A stretch of DNA of 64,000 bases from Steinernema hermaphroditum. Lineage: Eukaryota; Nematoda; Chromadorea; Rhabditida; Steinernematidae. Under the pieces are notes generated by a model that was not told the DNA's origin, searched no databases, and saw nothing but the letters and a program-made list of their open reading frames with translations. This document shows positions 1 to 11,552 of this stretch, piece after piece. Where the stretch lies: positions 4,774,001 to 4,838,000 of the forward strand of contig CM059621.1 in the NCBI GenBank assembly GCA_030435675.1, given 5' to 3'. Position 1 is the first letter of the stretch; every line of letters begins with the position of its first letter. The position numbers were made by a program, and so were the translations under genes.

Positions 1-92
1 AGGGTGTAACTTTATCGACTTTATTTCAAGTTAAATAACACACGGTAGATATCAAATAAATTTCTTCGCAATATATACATAACACAGTGGTA

Positions 93-302
93 TTACTTGA
101 AGCGCCGCAAGCTCTCCAGAAACCTTTCAAGCATACGAATCCACTCGACCACAGGGTTCTTTCCTTGTAGTCGAACCGAACTGTACGGCATGATCACGTG
201 ATAGTCGTACCGTTTTGCTCGAATAAGCTTGGCATTGCCACATTCTGCTGTCGTGATCAGAAGGAGTAATGATAATATAAATGTGATCTTATATAGTAGC
301 AT
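93..302 (-). CDS. secreted peptide precursor, new family member 1 (69 aa)
   Basis: Single-exon ORF. The first 21 or so residues are a typical signal peptide (hydrophobic core FILSLLLLITTA). A short spacer ends in the dibasic site RAKR (residues 28-31), and the remaining 38 residues form the likely mature peptide, beginning YDYHVIMPYSSVRLQG and containing NPVVEWIR. The start is the ATG at 302. A TATA box lies about 50 bp upstream (349-356, minus strand), and AATAAA on the minus strand lies at 20-25, so this looks like a complete transcription unit. The paralogue at 1359-1571 is nearly identical in the mature part and different in the leader. No family is recognised. A processed secreted signal or defence peptide is an inference from the KR site and the conservation pattern. 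Confidence 0.75.
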   Translation of the reverse strand: MLLYKITFILSLLLLITTAECGNAKLIRAKRYDYHVIMPYSSVRLQGKNPVVEWIRMLERFLESLRRFK

Positions 303-348
303 ACACGAACCAGGTGTTCGACTGTGAGTGGAAAGACAGTGGGTCGCC

Positions 349-356
349 CTTATATA
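349..356 (-). promoter_or_regulatory. TATA box of the peptide gene at 93-302
   Basis: TATATAAG reads on the minus strand about 47 bp upstream of the ATG at 302. This would put transcription start near 320-325 and leave a short leader. Confidence 0.55.
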
Positions 357-1358
357 GCCTTGTAGTCATGATTGTTTTTGAGATCAGCATGTACGCTTGT
401 TTACAGAATGCCTGATAAGTATAAACATGACAGATTATACACCATACAATACATATCATCGTGCCACTTCCCAGACGCAGATTTCTGTGTCGGATCAGTG
501 CTGAAGATTCGATTGTATTTGGTTTATTCGATCTTAAAGAATCCATTTTCAAAAGCAATCACCGTTATTATTTGATGTTCAAAAGACGGTCTTTAGGCAT
601 CTTCGAAGTGTCAGTGGTTTCAGCGACTTCTCGTGGGAGGGGACGAGTGGAATCGCCTATCATTGCTATACAGCATTTCAACATTGACTAAACCATTAAA
701 TGATATACACAATTAGCAAATCTATTTGTATCTTTCATTTGAGTTCCCAGCGATCTGTCGGATCGTCCGTCCGCTATCTGTGAAGCTCGCTGAATGAGTG
801 CGCGGTTGTTCTTGCCCGTCGTTGTTGCGCAATGATCACCCAGCTCCCAGAAGGCCTGGAACACCAGGGAGCCGTAGTTCCACCGTCTCTACGAGAAGAC
901 CGTTACCCCGTCGCCCGCGCCACTAAGAGAATTCGAGGTGACTCTGCAACATTGAAGTCCGCGCCACCAGATCCGATAAATGGGCGATCTTGTTCCTCTT
1001 TGAGACTTCCTGTCCAATGTTAGTCGTTGATTTGGGAACACAATCGTATAAGTCGTATTTAGCCTGATTAACTGCGACCTTATGAATTGAGTGTTCTCAG
1101 CGAAAGAGCCTCCTTTTCCGTGTAAATAATATGTTTAGATCAATGCGTCCTAGCTCTGGGGACTCTCCGCTTTAATGTAGTTTTGCTTGCAGTACCAGTG
1201 CTTGTTTAGGCACCGTGACTGTGAACAGTGGTCTGGAGGTTCTAATTCAGGGTCTAGAAAACGAATATCTACTTCAGATGATACTTCTTCTGCATGAATA
1301 AATGCAAAGCCGTCTAGTTTATATACAAATAAATTAAACAACAGTATGTATTACAACG

Positions 1359-1571
1359 CTATCCCAGATACTTGAAGTTGTCGGAAAGTCTTCCAAACAC
1401 ACGGATCCACTCAACAACCGGGTTATATCCTTGGATGCGGACGGAACTGTATGGCATGGCCACGTGATATTCGTAGCGCTTCACTCTGGTTATCCAATCG
1501 TCGGAACATGTCGGCATAATAATGAGAATGAACAAAACTGTGAGGAGAAATGTGCGCAGCATGACAGGCAA
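1359..1571 (-). CDS. secreted peptide precursor, new family member 2 (70 aa)
   Basis: Paralogue of the gene at 93-302, same strand. The signal peptide lies within residues 1-22 (FLLTVLFILIIMPTCS). A propeptide ends in RVKR, followed by a mature peptide that starts YEYHVAMPYSSVRIQG and contains NPVVEWIR. Within the first 25 mature residues the two genes differ only by conservative or isolated changes, while leaders and C-terminal tails are dissimilar. This suggests that selection acts on the processed peptide. Translation may start at the ATG at 1571 or at the in-frame ATG at 1562; both precede the hydrophobic core. No clear TATA box was found. Function unknown. Confidence 0.72.
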   Translation of the reverse strand: MPVMLRTFLLTVLFILIIMPTCSDDWITRVKRYEYHVAMPYSSVRIQGYNPVVEWIRVFGRLSDNFKYLG

Positions 1572-1699
1572 TAAAAGAGATCGGAACTGCAGTGAAAATA
1601 GTGGCTTCGTCCTCGTGCACCCATGCTGTCATAATGCACATAATCCGATCGTGTTGTCGAGAATCTATTCATTCCTGTGCCTAATTCTTTGTTTACCAC

Positions 1700-3373
1700 G
1701 CTTGCGATCATATAAAGATAACAAATTATACACCATCAGCTTTGTAATCGCATGGGAATAGTAAGAATGGTTTGAAAAAAGTCTTTTTATGAATCGCAGT
1801 CTTTTGATAAACTCTGTCTGATGAAAGTGCGTTAGATAATCAAAGCAAAGGTGTCCGTGCACCTCCATTGTGACATAGCCTGAACAGTTATGAGAACAGA
1901 ACGCCCTACCGGAATCAGCTCTTCGCTTCTCTAATGACCGCGAAAATTGATCACTGTTTTTGACCAGTTCGACGAGTCCGCAAACGAGTCTGCCGACAAT
2001 AGACAACAACATCTGTGTTAGTACTCTTCAAAGCACTTTTTGGTGGAGTAAAAGCGCCCTCCTTAACCGCTTAAAATTGGTTCTCAAAGCTATTCGAAAA
2101 GTGCATGAAAAGTGGTAAAAAAACGAAAGTTTGCTTTTTCTCTGCTCGTCTGCGCTCTCTCGCACCGCTTCCCCCGAACGGTCGATGGGAAAGGGATATA
2201 TAAGCTATCTCAATTAACCATCGTTCTCTTTTGTCGGCAGACTCGTTCCGATTACTGCTTTCAAACTCTGATATCGTTATCGTAATTTGTGTCGATGGCG
2301 ATCGGTCAGATCTCGAACTCAAGATAAGGGGTTCCATCCATCACCGCATTCTACTCTGCTGTCATGCTCGAAGCGCCATCTAGAAGCGCTCGAGATGTAC
2401 GAAAGTCACCAGATGTACTATGAGATCGGCGTACTTCGTTTTACCCCGCACAATGAAGTTGAAGTATGGCAGAGGTACAAGCACGTGCGAATTTGTGTAC
2501 TTACTCCGAATTCAAATCTTAAATTCATCATCAAAATAAGCATTTAAGAACAGCAAGTTTTATGGTAATGTTGTTGCGTTCCAAACAAAGTGAACGTGTG
2601 AAGTGCAGCCACAGGAACAATGGCACAAAGCCTTAGCAAGAAAAGAGGAGTTTAAGCGCGATGTTTGCTGCAAACAAAAGTGCGCCTTCATACCGTTTCA
2701 ATATACGTGTGTTTTTTAAGTTGTGAGCGGACAGCACATTCCGCTTCCACCTCTTCCTTCAGTCACCTATGAAATCGCTTAGAGCGATTCACTTTTTTAC
2801 TTTATTTCTCATCTTATTTGTCCATCGTTCTGACTGTGGACCACAACGACGACTCTGCACCCTGTTTAGGCCGGTTCGTGAATCACACCGGCGGATTGCT
2901 GTTTTAGAGATTGATGTTTTAGAAAGCGTCTAACTCATTCTTCAAATTCGGGCTGAACTGGAATCCAGCTCGAATGCAGAAACGTCTGTTCCAGTTAACT
3001 CCACTCTATGCTTGGTCGAAGCACTACCCGAACTTTTGGAATCACTGTGAGCAGTACAGACAGCGTTGATGAATGTATTGTCTTATAAACTTACAAATAA
3101 AGAAGCATGTGTACACAACACATTGGGCGGACACGTTTTCTCACCATGTTTGTCTATGTGTATCAGAGGCGCTTCAGCGCTTACAGACAGTTAGCGAAAG
3201 ATGGATAAGAAGTTGTAGAACGTACAGCACACACTTATAGAGTCATTATGACGATTCGAAATGGTCTCGTCGTCCATCTACGGTCAGTCGATCACACGCC
3301 TAAATATCGTTCAATTACAGCATTAAAATGGAGTTACTGTACCGAAAATCTAAATCATATGACAAAAAGCAAC
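1700..3373. other. intergenic, no gene recognised
   Basis: Short ORFs on both strands lack signal peptides, splice partners or family resemblance. The part around 2280-2400 resembles the ends of the dispersed repeats near 48000 and 61640 (the words ttctactctgctgtcatgct and related). Confidence 0.4.
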
Positions 3374-3541
3374 TTACGAATATTTCAGATCAGTGCGTCG
3401 GAAACCTGAATCTTTCAGATACTTCCGCATCATCGTGTTGCCTACGGCTGAAGTCAAACTATCCTCGAAATCGACCGCCGGCCTTCCGAGGACTGCAGAA
3501 AAGAAGAGCGCAATAAAACTGAAGATCAGCAACACCTTCAT
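3374..3541 (-). CDS. small secreted peptide (55 aa)
   Basis: Reading the minus strand from the ATG at 3541 gives 55 codons and a TAA at 3374-3376. Residues 1-19 (MKVLLIFSFIALFFSAVLG) are a very good signal peptide with an AVLG|RP cleavage site. The mature part, about 36 residues, has no cysteine and carries RR near its end. The last codons overlap a good splice donor (GTAAGT, downstream of AAATATTC), and an acceptor-like TTTTCGGTACAG lies about 40 bp further on. The final residues may therefore come from a second exon. The product is unrecognised. Confidence 0.55.
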   Translation of the reverse strand: MKVLLIFSFIALFFSAVLGRPAVDFEDSLTSAVGNTMMRKYLKDSGFRRTDLKYS

Positions 3542-3544
3542 TCT

Positions 3545-5350
3545 GTTATTATGAAACTGAGGCTCCCATGGAAAGAGAGACTGTTTTTGTAAGGACCAGT
3601 TATCAGATGAATTCTATACATGACTTTGATGGATTGTTTTGTTTTGGAACTTAAGTGTAAACAGGACTGCGCCCAAGGCAGAAGAGAACCGCCGAGTTTG
3701 TTTCTTTCTTGCTTTGTTACCCATCTTGAAATTTTGTACGTTTTCACTATTTGACCAATAAAGTGAGGTGCAGCCCAATGCGGCCAGCAAGTTATTTGAA
3801 GCGGACTCATGGACCACAACACGTACCTGGCCGTCATCAAGTAGCCAGTGATCGTTTTGCTTTCTTATCCTCTTAAATGCAAGATCGGTCAAATGACCGA
3901 TTAATCAAATACGGTCTTATTGAAACGCTGAAAAATACAGACACCTCGGACTTATAACCATATCCGGTTCCAATTGCAAGGGTAATTCACCAGACGAGAT
4001 GATTGTATGTCTGTTCGGCAGTATTTGAAAAACAAAAACAAGACAAGTGTTTCATTGAGTTCCGCTATGTGGTCAGGAGAATCCATCGTCAATTAAAGAC
4101 ATTTCTGCAGTACTTAGCAATCAGTCTTCTCATCTCCAGAGACCACCCAAACCGCAGGAAGACTCTCGCCGGTCCACTGTAGAGTCTCGGCTGGCTAGAG
4201 TCACGTGGAGGACGGGACATGTTATCGAGCGTTCGCTAAACACGGTCATCTAGTCGAATTGCCCCCTCATGAGACGTTACCTTTTCGAGCACATCGCAAA
4301 CTTCTTTGCTGAATGGAAGGATACGGTAGCCGGACGCGAAGACGGAAGCAATAACGAGGCAGACAAACGCTTTTTGCAGCAGCATTTTGAGGACGCGTTC
4401 TTTATTGAAAGGATCAAATTAAATGATGTCACGGGGAGGCGAATGCGAATAGCCTCAATTTAGTGGTATTCTTGATAAACAGGACCTAAAAAAGCACCTT
4501 TAATTGAAAGCCCCACAATAAATTGGCTGTTGTTCGAGTGGACTGAAATTGAGGTCGTAAATTTCAAGAAAAATCATGTGAGCGACATGCACTGTGGCGC
4601 TACAGCTGGCTACAATGCTGACTAGTTTTGAATTAAGTTGTATTTTTTTACGAAGGTGCATTGGAAGTTGCCCAGTAGTACGAACATCTTGCCTTAATGC
4701 ACACCCAAGTTATTCACCAACTATAAAAAACGTATAATGGGCGGTTTTTTTGGCGGTTTTGTCCGGGCGCCAATGGATGTCAGATAGGAATGGCCGAGCT
4801 ACATCAATTCGATGATTTCAAAATACTCAGAGGTTGCACTGATGCAACGAGTGCCAACTGTAGGACAGTGGATTGGGGCAGCCGATATTCGTTCGTTGCT
4901 CCCGTTAGCTGGTTTGTAAATACAGATTAGGCAGATTAGGCTTTTACAAATTAGGCTTGTACCTAGTTACTTGAGATTGCACGGGACACAATATACAGAT
5001 AAAACAAAGGGTGTCTCTTGCTGCCGGATTCCTTTCATTTTCGAGGCTCTTGTGGGTCGGTTACAGCGCGCTTCATGACATGCGTGGGAATCGTCAATGT
5101 TATCAGGAGGTGCGCGGAGCAGGAGCGGCTTTGAAGCTCGCATTTGTTTCGAAAGGTCCGGTCCTTGGGTACACACATTTCGACTTAGTCTCTCACTGAT
5201 TGTGCCATGATGGACTGTGACCATGTTGAAACTATTGGATACCATCACCATTATCTTGAACGGATGGAGTTCTGCAAATATCGTACGTTTCATACGTCAA
5301 TATGGTTTGCGGGGTCCGTAGACCCTTTCACTGAACATGACAAGGAAACA
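3545..5350. other. intergenic, no gene recognised
   Basis: No ORF here has convincing coding features. Around 4738-4780 there is a scrap (ggcggttttgtccgggcgcc) of the same inverted-repeat element seen complete at 16016-16404. Confidence 0.4.
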
Positions 5351-5483
5351 ATTCTTTTATTCACATCAGTAAGCACTGAGTAATTAGATAATATATACAA
5401 ATCCGCCATTTATTATGCCCCGCACCAATAGCAGTAATATCCACAAATTGATCGAGTTTTAAATGAATCAATTTTTGCTTCGG

Positions 5484-5678
5484 TTAGCGTCGACTTCCGG
5501 GAGCATTGGCCAGTTGTGGCGGCGCGTTCGGATAGCCTTCGTTGTCGGGTTGTCCTTCACCACCATCGGAGTCCTCGTCAACTTCATTAGGTTCCGCTCC
5601 GTCACCACTGTCCTGACCATGAGAGGCCGTGACGAGAAGGGCGAGAATAGCGAACAGTGAGAACAGCTTCCAATGCAT
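5484..5678 (-). CDS. small acidic secreted protein (64 aa)
   Basis: Residues 1-21 (MHWKLFSLFAILALLVTASHG) form a signal peptide. The mature part of about 43 residues is strongly acidic (many D, E and G; for example DEDSDGGEGQ) and ends in a Pro/Asn-rich stretch and GSRR. The ATG at 5678 is chosen because a TATA box reads TATAAAAT on the minus strand at 5718-5725, about 40 bp upstream, which makes the further upstream Met at 5719 unlikely. AATAAA on the minus strand at 5409-5414 supplies a poly(A) signal. No family is recognised. Confidence 0.6.
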   Translation of the reverse strand: MHWKLFSLFAILALLVTASHGQDSGDGAEPNEVDEDSDGGEGQPDNEGYPNAPPQLANAPGSRR

Positions 5679-5729
5679 TTTATGAGAGTAAAGTGTGAGG
5701 ACGTTGAGAAGCCTGTCATTTTATAGTAA

Positions 5730-6945
5730 CAGTATTCGCTAGAACTAGTATTGCTTTTTTCGACTATGATCAGTGCTGCGAGCGATTATGTACTCGACAC
5801 TCAAAATATGGCGGAGATAATTGGCGGTAATCCCGGCGCATTAAAGAGAACACGTCTCACTCGGGCCAACAGGATATATATCCTGTGATAATCGGTCGTG
5901 TCGTCGACTAAAAAACAAACTCATTCGCTGGGATCGACCAATCAAAGTACTAACGAATGAAAAGAACGGGTAAAGATCTATGGCACATAAAGTACGTCTC
6001 GATAAGCGTTCATCATTCCAATGAGATCACTACTGCAAAATTTCGATTTTGCGGCACGATGTCGATAACAAATAATTTTGAAAAGCGCGCTTTATTTCAG
6101 AACATAATCCCATTAGTTTTTATGTGCAGAGTGTCTTCTGTAAAAAGGACTATAACGCAAACGCTATAACGAAAATTTTTAAATGGACTTATTCGTCGTT
6201 TGGTCGAACTTTTTGATTGGACCTTGACGTCGGGGCGAAGCTAGCTCAATCGGAAATTTTTAGATCGGACTTCAAAAAAATGCGGATTTTCGGGTTCGAG
6301 CCGATGTCAACTCTACTCTGTATATTACCGGCAACTACAAGGTGAGCATAAAGATCTGTAAGTCATAAAGCTAAGCAGAGCTCGTCGAAAAATCAATGGA
6401 TTTGCGTGAAAATTTGGCGAAGTCCATCTTGGGACAAATCTGCTTCACCGTTTTTCGAATTGAGAAAAAAAAAAGAATTCAAACAGATTATACGTATTTT
6501 GCAAAGTTTTCGTAAGTTATCGTCACGAAAGACCGTCCGGAGAGTTCGAGGTGTACTATATTTTAGGTAGTACAGAACTTTTATGTCAACTTGGATAATA
6601 CCAACTGCAAGATGAGAAGACCTCCCGTATCGTTGTGAACCACTGACTCAACAAAGGTGACCTTTGCCAGAATAACGTCATTTGACTACTGTTGCTGAAG
6701 TGTTGATATGCTTTTTTTAGATTCTTGAACATTGGACGGTTTCGCAGTGAACATCATATTCGTAAACAACAGAATAGCCCATAAAAGGAAAATCTCTACA
6801 TCGAACATGAACTAATCCCTTGCTGACAATGGAGAACATTCCGCGAATGCAAGAGTGCGCAAAACTATTTTCATTGTTTGCAACCACAAAATGTAATATA
6901 CACCACAAATGACCATGTTCGTTAAACTCCCATCGTCAGGTTCTT
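5730..6945. other. intergenic, no gene recognised
   Basis: AT-rich sequence with short unsupported ORFs. A tRNA-like patch at about 6236-6305 was examined and rejected. Confidence 0.4.
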
Positions 6946-6949
6946 TGAC

Positions 6950-6956
6950 TATAAAA
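6950..6956 (+). promoter_or_regulatory. TATA box of the TIL inhibitor gene at 6991
   Basis: TATAAAA lies 41 bp before the ATG at 6991, giving an expected transcription start near 6980. Confidence 0.55.
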
Positions 6957-6990
6957 TGCGAAGTACCGGAAGCATTTCATACGCTGAACT

Positions 6991-7561
6991 ATGTTTCAGA
7001 TACTGGTAGGCTAGGTCACTTCGATCTATCGACTGAACCCTGTTTTAGTTCATCACTGCGGTTCTCATTGCGTGTGTTTCTGGAGGCGGAAAGCCAAGTC
7101 ACTCCAGTTGTCCACCAGGTTAGTCATGCGCATGTGCTCGTACATCCACAGCCGTTTAAGTGTGCCCACCGAATGAAGTCTACCTTAAGTGTGGAACTTG
7201 TGAAGGCACGTGCTCCGATCCCGATCCGATCTGTACGATGGAATGTCGCCCGCCCGGATGTTACTGTTTGAAGTGTCAGGGATATGTGAGAGGCCCTAAA
7301 GGCATCTGTATTCCTAAAAGTGAATGCCCTGGTAACTTTCCTTTTATGTTTTTCATCATGTACTTTACGCATCAAGGCTGTCCTGCTTCCTCGACAATTT
7401 TCCCGAGCAGCACTCTATCTGGATCCCCATCTGGAACTCCATCTGGCACCCCACCGATCGGGACTACACAGCCGCCCACCGGAACAACCCCACTTCCAAC
7501 GCAAACCATTCCATCCGAAACTGTCCCATCGATGTCCACTCCTCTCACTACTCCTGCTTGA
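6991..7561 (+). CDS. secreted TIL-domain protease inhibitor with Ser/Thr/Pro tail (4 exons)
   Basis: Exons 6991-7005, 7049-7118, 7161-7331 and 7377-7561 join in frame to 146 codons plus stop. The tiny first exon codes MFQIL, and exon 2 completes a signal peptide (FITAVLIACVSG). Exon 3 is a trypsin-inhibitor-like cysteine-rich domain beginning CPPNEVYLKC with the GYVR...C...EC end typical of the family. It has one cysteine more than usual (GCYCLKC). The loop C-T-M-E-C would make Met the likely P1 residue, suggesting chymotrypsin- or elastase-like targets (inference). Exon 4 begins CPASS and is rich in Ser, Thr and Pro, probably O-glycosylated. Exon lengths match the paralogues at 8872-9378 and 11553-12095 (exon 3 is 171 bp in all three). 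Secreted, extracellular. Confidence 0.8.
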
Positions 7562-7569
7562 GACTCTTA

Positions 7570-8865
7570 AGGAAGAGTATTGAGCGGTCAAATTGCATAC
7601 GGGTTCTTACGTTAAGAGCCCATACGCAATTTGAAAAGTATTGCTATTTTGAATCTATAAACGGCATCTTATTTGAAGTCGGAATACCGGCAAAGGGCGC
7701 ATGATGACATTTCGCACAGATGAGACAAAGTCAAATGTATTGGGTTCGAGCAGTGAAAATGGGACACTTTTACACTGATTGTTTATTTGCAATTTTTCAA
7801 CCATTTCATTTCAAGTTATTCACCATTTGACTGGACAACTACGGACCACTTCGCGGCCAAAAGCCAAATCTTTCATTCGTTGAATATAAGGGATTTCAAG
7901 TCAAAAAATGTTGTGGTCTCATTTTCGACCTCTTTGTCTTATTTGGAGTGATTTCTTCTGGTGTCGCCCTTTGTGGACGAGCAACGATTACATAGAGCTG
8001 AGAGAGTTCTTTCTTTGTTACAGTACTTAACCAATTAGAAGTGTTGGAGTTAACAAAACATGATCAAATCCGATGATCCGAAAAGACCATCTTTTTGAGA
8101 TCAGCTCATGTTCTGATATATGACGACCACATACATAGGTGCATTCGGTAGACTAGACCCAAGGATGCTCGTGGTTAAAAGTGGTCACCGTGCATCACAC
8201 AATTAATACCATAGGAAGCCCGTACATGACTTCGCAGTTTGCCTTCTCAAGGTACCAAAAAAATGACCATAAAAAATGAAAAGACCTCTAACATCAAGAG
8301 GAATGCAATGGACAAATGTCGAATCATAGTGTGGGGTGAGAGTTCACTGCACTCCACAAATCACCCATCCATTTTGCCACAAGTCTAAACATGACGAGAA
8401 AAATGAATGTTTATCAGGTGTCCCATTTTCAATGCTCCAACCCAATATTTCAGTTTTACAAAATGGATGATGGTAATAAAAATTAATTTTCGATAACCGA
8501 ACTGTAAACCTGAGCTTTTCACTAGCGTCGTTAACTGCAAAGTAGAACTGATTTAGGGAAAGTCAATTGCTGTTGGATACAATAGGCCAGCTCGATATAT
8601 GCTAAACTCAATGTATTTGGTATGTACACTGGCAACGAGCCACAATGACATGCTCTGTATAAGACGTCCTCTACGGCGTACTGCCGCTGAGAAGAAGGTT
8701 CATGAGTTCATGAAACTGTTCATGAATCAAAGCAATAAAGTCGTTGACGCCTAAAGGTATCGTCGCTATGTACAGACGGCCTAAAGAGCACGGTATTTCC
8801 GTTTGTCATTAAAATCAGATTTATTACTGTCAAAATATATGGTTGTGTATATCAGGAGCACGTCA
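7570..8865. other. intergenic, no gene recognised
   Basis: About 1.3 kb separating two TIL inhibitor genes of opposite orientation. No ORF with a signal peptide, domain or splice partner was seen. Confidence 0.4.
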
Positions 8866-8871
8866 GGCCGC

Positions 8872-9378
8872 TTAGTGAGTACCCTTACGATAGTGGATAG
8901 GTTCAATCGGGTATTCCGTTGATTCGGTTGGATACATGGTGGATTCTGTTGGATACAGTGTGCTCTCAGTCGGGAACTCCGTAGTCGCAGGACAGACTGA
9001 ACATATATTAAGCGAATGTACCGTAAATCGATCCAACTTACTTGGGCACTCATACTTTGAAATGCAAATGCCGTTAGCATCGCGAACATATCCCTGGCAG
9101 TTCAAGCAGTAACATCCGGCAGGGCGGCATTCGTATGTGTTGATTGGATCCGGATCAGAGCAGGTACCCTCGCAGACTCCGCACTTTAAGTAGACCTCAT
9201 TAGGAGGACACACTATTATCAATTTATCGGCTGAGTGCCATATTACATCTAACCTGGGAGACAGAATGAAGGAAGCTTCGATCCCAGGGCGGAGACGGTG
9301 AGCAATCCGGTAAGAATCTACAAAAGTTCAGATGGTACGTGCAGTGAGCAGCTGCCAACATACGAAGATTTGAAGCAT
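8872..9378 (-). CDS. secreted TIL-domain protease inhibitor, altered reactive loop (4 exons)
   Basis: Minus-strand exons 9364-9378, 9254-9317, 9042-9212 and 8872-8996 give 124 codons plus stop. The first codons are MLQIF, and the signal peptide continues ILTGLLTVSALG. The TIL domain starts CPPNEVYLKC and is very close to the gene at 6991, except around the reactive loop. The paralogue has C-T-M-E-C; here the first of these cysteines is Asn (N-T-Y-E-C). One disulphide may therefore be missing and Tyr may occupy P1. The tail carries repeats of YPTEST and ends KGTH. All four exons keep phase across short introns (45-46 bp where measured). Confidence 0.78.
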
Positions 9379-10911
9379 CGCTGGATCGGTATATCGGTAG
9401 CCCTTGTTCTCTTCTGTTTTTATATGCTCTTTGTGACAATACTACGAATTACAAAAAGTATCAAAGAGTGGTATAATCCATTTTTGTGGAGCTGTGGGAT
9501 TGGAAGAACAAAGGTTGCGATGAATTTTATTTGTCAACCGCCAACCAACCATTTGACACTTATATGGCAAACCTGCTCCTGCCTGCCGTGGGTTAGAAAC
9601 CTCAGCTTTCGTTTATTATATCATTTCACTCAAATGAGGAAAGGACAGTTCCTTAGATGATACGGAATGTCCTGAATGAGAGTAGGCTGCGAACATAAGA
9701 ATTGAGTTTAGTTCGTTACTGCGTTGGCGGTCCCTAATGATTGACATTGCATTTGGAGCTCATACTATGCAGTTTGCTTAAAAATAGAAAGATCAAGGTT
9801 TCAACAAAAGCACAGCTTTATTTTGCAGAGATGATGTGCTCGTTTTCATGCTCCAGCTTAACCTTCTGTTTACCACTGTTGGTCAACGTTGCTGGGATTG
9901 ATGGCAGAAGGGTGTTTAAAAATAATATTTCACCTGTAGTTACTATTGCGTTGCCGGCGAATATCCTTAGAAAAGAGACGGCGCACTGTCACCTTTTAGC
10001 CGTTCTCAAACATTATTTTCGAGACCAATGAACAGCCACGCCGAGTTTAAGAGTTCATACTTTTACTGGGCTGTGGTGACGGCTCTCTTGACCAAACGGT
10101 GGAACTGAGGCTCCCTAGTGAAAGTTGGCATGGAGGTTGACATGTCAAAGTGTAGCAAAACCTGAAGGTTTTAGCGGTGAACGGCCTCGCAAAACCTTAA
10201 AGATTTGGCAAAAGAACTGACAAGACCACCGTATCTTTTGTGGCATCAGTGATATCGCGCTAGAAGACTTTACAATTGCAGAGGGCAAAATCAACTATGG
10301 AATATAGCTTAAACCCGCCATTCACCGATGAAACCTGTTAACCTGTGTTACAGTCTGTCATTTCTATCTTTCTGCCAAGTTTCAGCCGGATCAGCGTGGG
10401 ACAGTTTGGGACCTCTCCTTCTTAGTGGCGCGGATAGCGGCGACGGGCTTTTTGACAAGACGTTGGAACTACGGTCCCCTTGTGTTCCAGGCCTTCTGGG
10501 AGCCGGGGCGATCATTGCGCTAATAACGACCATGAACAGTCATAACAAGAAACATTTTAGTGCACTGATAAGAAGTGGCAAGTCAAAAATATCATCGCGT
10601 CTAATAAAAAGAAACGGTTGATACATGAAACACCTTTTACCTTTGTCGTATTGACCCATTTTTGTCAAGAACATATCTTAAATGCACACTTTTACGGAGA
10701 TTTTGTCATAGGATTGCTCGAAGATCCACATTCACTTCCGCAAAGGCTCACATGACTTAAATATGATAAGAACATTTTCTTGAGATAAGAGTGCATTTAT
10801 CACAACATCTATTGCGTCAATAAAAGGTTATTCAAACACAGCCACGCCAGTATCGTACTTCGCACAGATGTTTTTGATCGAGAAGACCGAAAAGTACACA
10901 TTGTCTTGGGA

Positions 10912-10919
10912 TATATAAG
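10912..10919 (+). promoter_or_regulatory. TATA box of the TIL inhibitor gene at 10956
   Basis: TATATAAG is 44 bp upstream of the ATG at 10956. The downstream poly(A) signal AATAAA is at 11297-11302. Confidence 0.55.
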
Positions 10920-10955
10920 AACGGTATCAGGGACGAAGACAGCCAACCAGCAACT

Positions 10956-11250
10956 ATGAAGTTCCTCTGCTTTCTCGCCCTGCTCTCCGTCTTCGCCATG
11001 GTAGCTTTTGCTGCCCAAGACCTGAGTAAGCCCATAACCTTGATTTCGTGGATAACCTGCTTTTTGTTTAGAATGTGGTGCTAATGAGCACATCGACTGC
11101 TGGCGTCGTGAGCCAACTTGTTCCAACCCGCATGGCATCTGTCAAGGCAGCTGTTATGCGTGTGCCAATGGCAGCAAATGCATTTGCACCTATCCCTATG
11201 TCCGCAACAACGGAAAGTGCACGAAGTACTCCGAATGCCGCAAGCACTAA
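10956..11250 (+). CDS. secreted ten-cysteine TIL-domain inhibitor (82 aa, 2 exons)
   Basis: Exon 1 (10956-11025) codes the signal peptide MKFLCFLALLSVFAMVAFA plus AQDL. A 46-bp GT-AG intron follows, and exon 2 (11072-11250) carries the domain up to TAA. The mature part holds exactly ten cysteines in the TIL order, from C-GANEHIDC through the CIC motif, YVRNNGKC and the final EC, and nothing else, so it is a minimal one-domain inhibitor. It lacks the Ser/Thr/Pro tail of its three neighbours and is more diverged from them than they are from each other. TATA box and AATAAA both sit at sensible distances. Likely role: secreted inhibitor of serine proteases; the target is unknown. Confidence 0.82.
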
Positions 11251-11325
11251 TTTGTCTATTGTCGTATCACCTAATCGCAAGTAACTATTTGAATGCAATA
11301 AAAATCAAACCCTCCCACATCATTG

Positions 11326-11384
11326 AGAAAACAGTTTTTTTTCTGTTTATTACAGTCAAAAATCCGATATTCATGAGATGCAAG
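11326..11384 (+). repeat. arm of a dispersed inverted pair (copy at 13564-13622)
   Basis: About 58 bp including ttttttttctgtttattaca and ccgatattcatgagatgc recur in inverted orientation 2.2 kb away with only a few changes. The two arms flank the TIL gene at 11553-12095. Confidence 0.6.
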
Positions 11385-11552
11385 CAAAAACCGGGAACAC
11401 ACTTGAAAAAATCTGTATGCGTGGCTACGTAAAACTTCAGCTCTGTCCGAAGTTTCACTCGTCTTCGAGCGAGTTTTATTACCGTACACCTTCACCGAAT
11501 TCTGATTTTCGACCAAAATACTGCATGTCGCATGAAGAATATTGAACAGTAA

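Noticed and set aside
6229..6310. tRNA-like patch with TAGCTCAATCGG (box A) and GGGTTCGAGCC (box B)
   Set aside because: Box spacing is right, but the D-stem and acceptor stem do not pair. At most a chance match or a decayed tRNA.
10328..10621. 97-residue ORF with a hydrophobic start
   Set aside because: Made mostly of an inverted R1 repeat copy; the frame is not kept in other copies.
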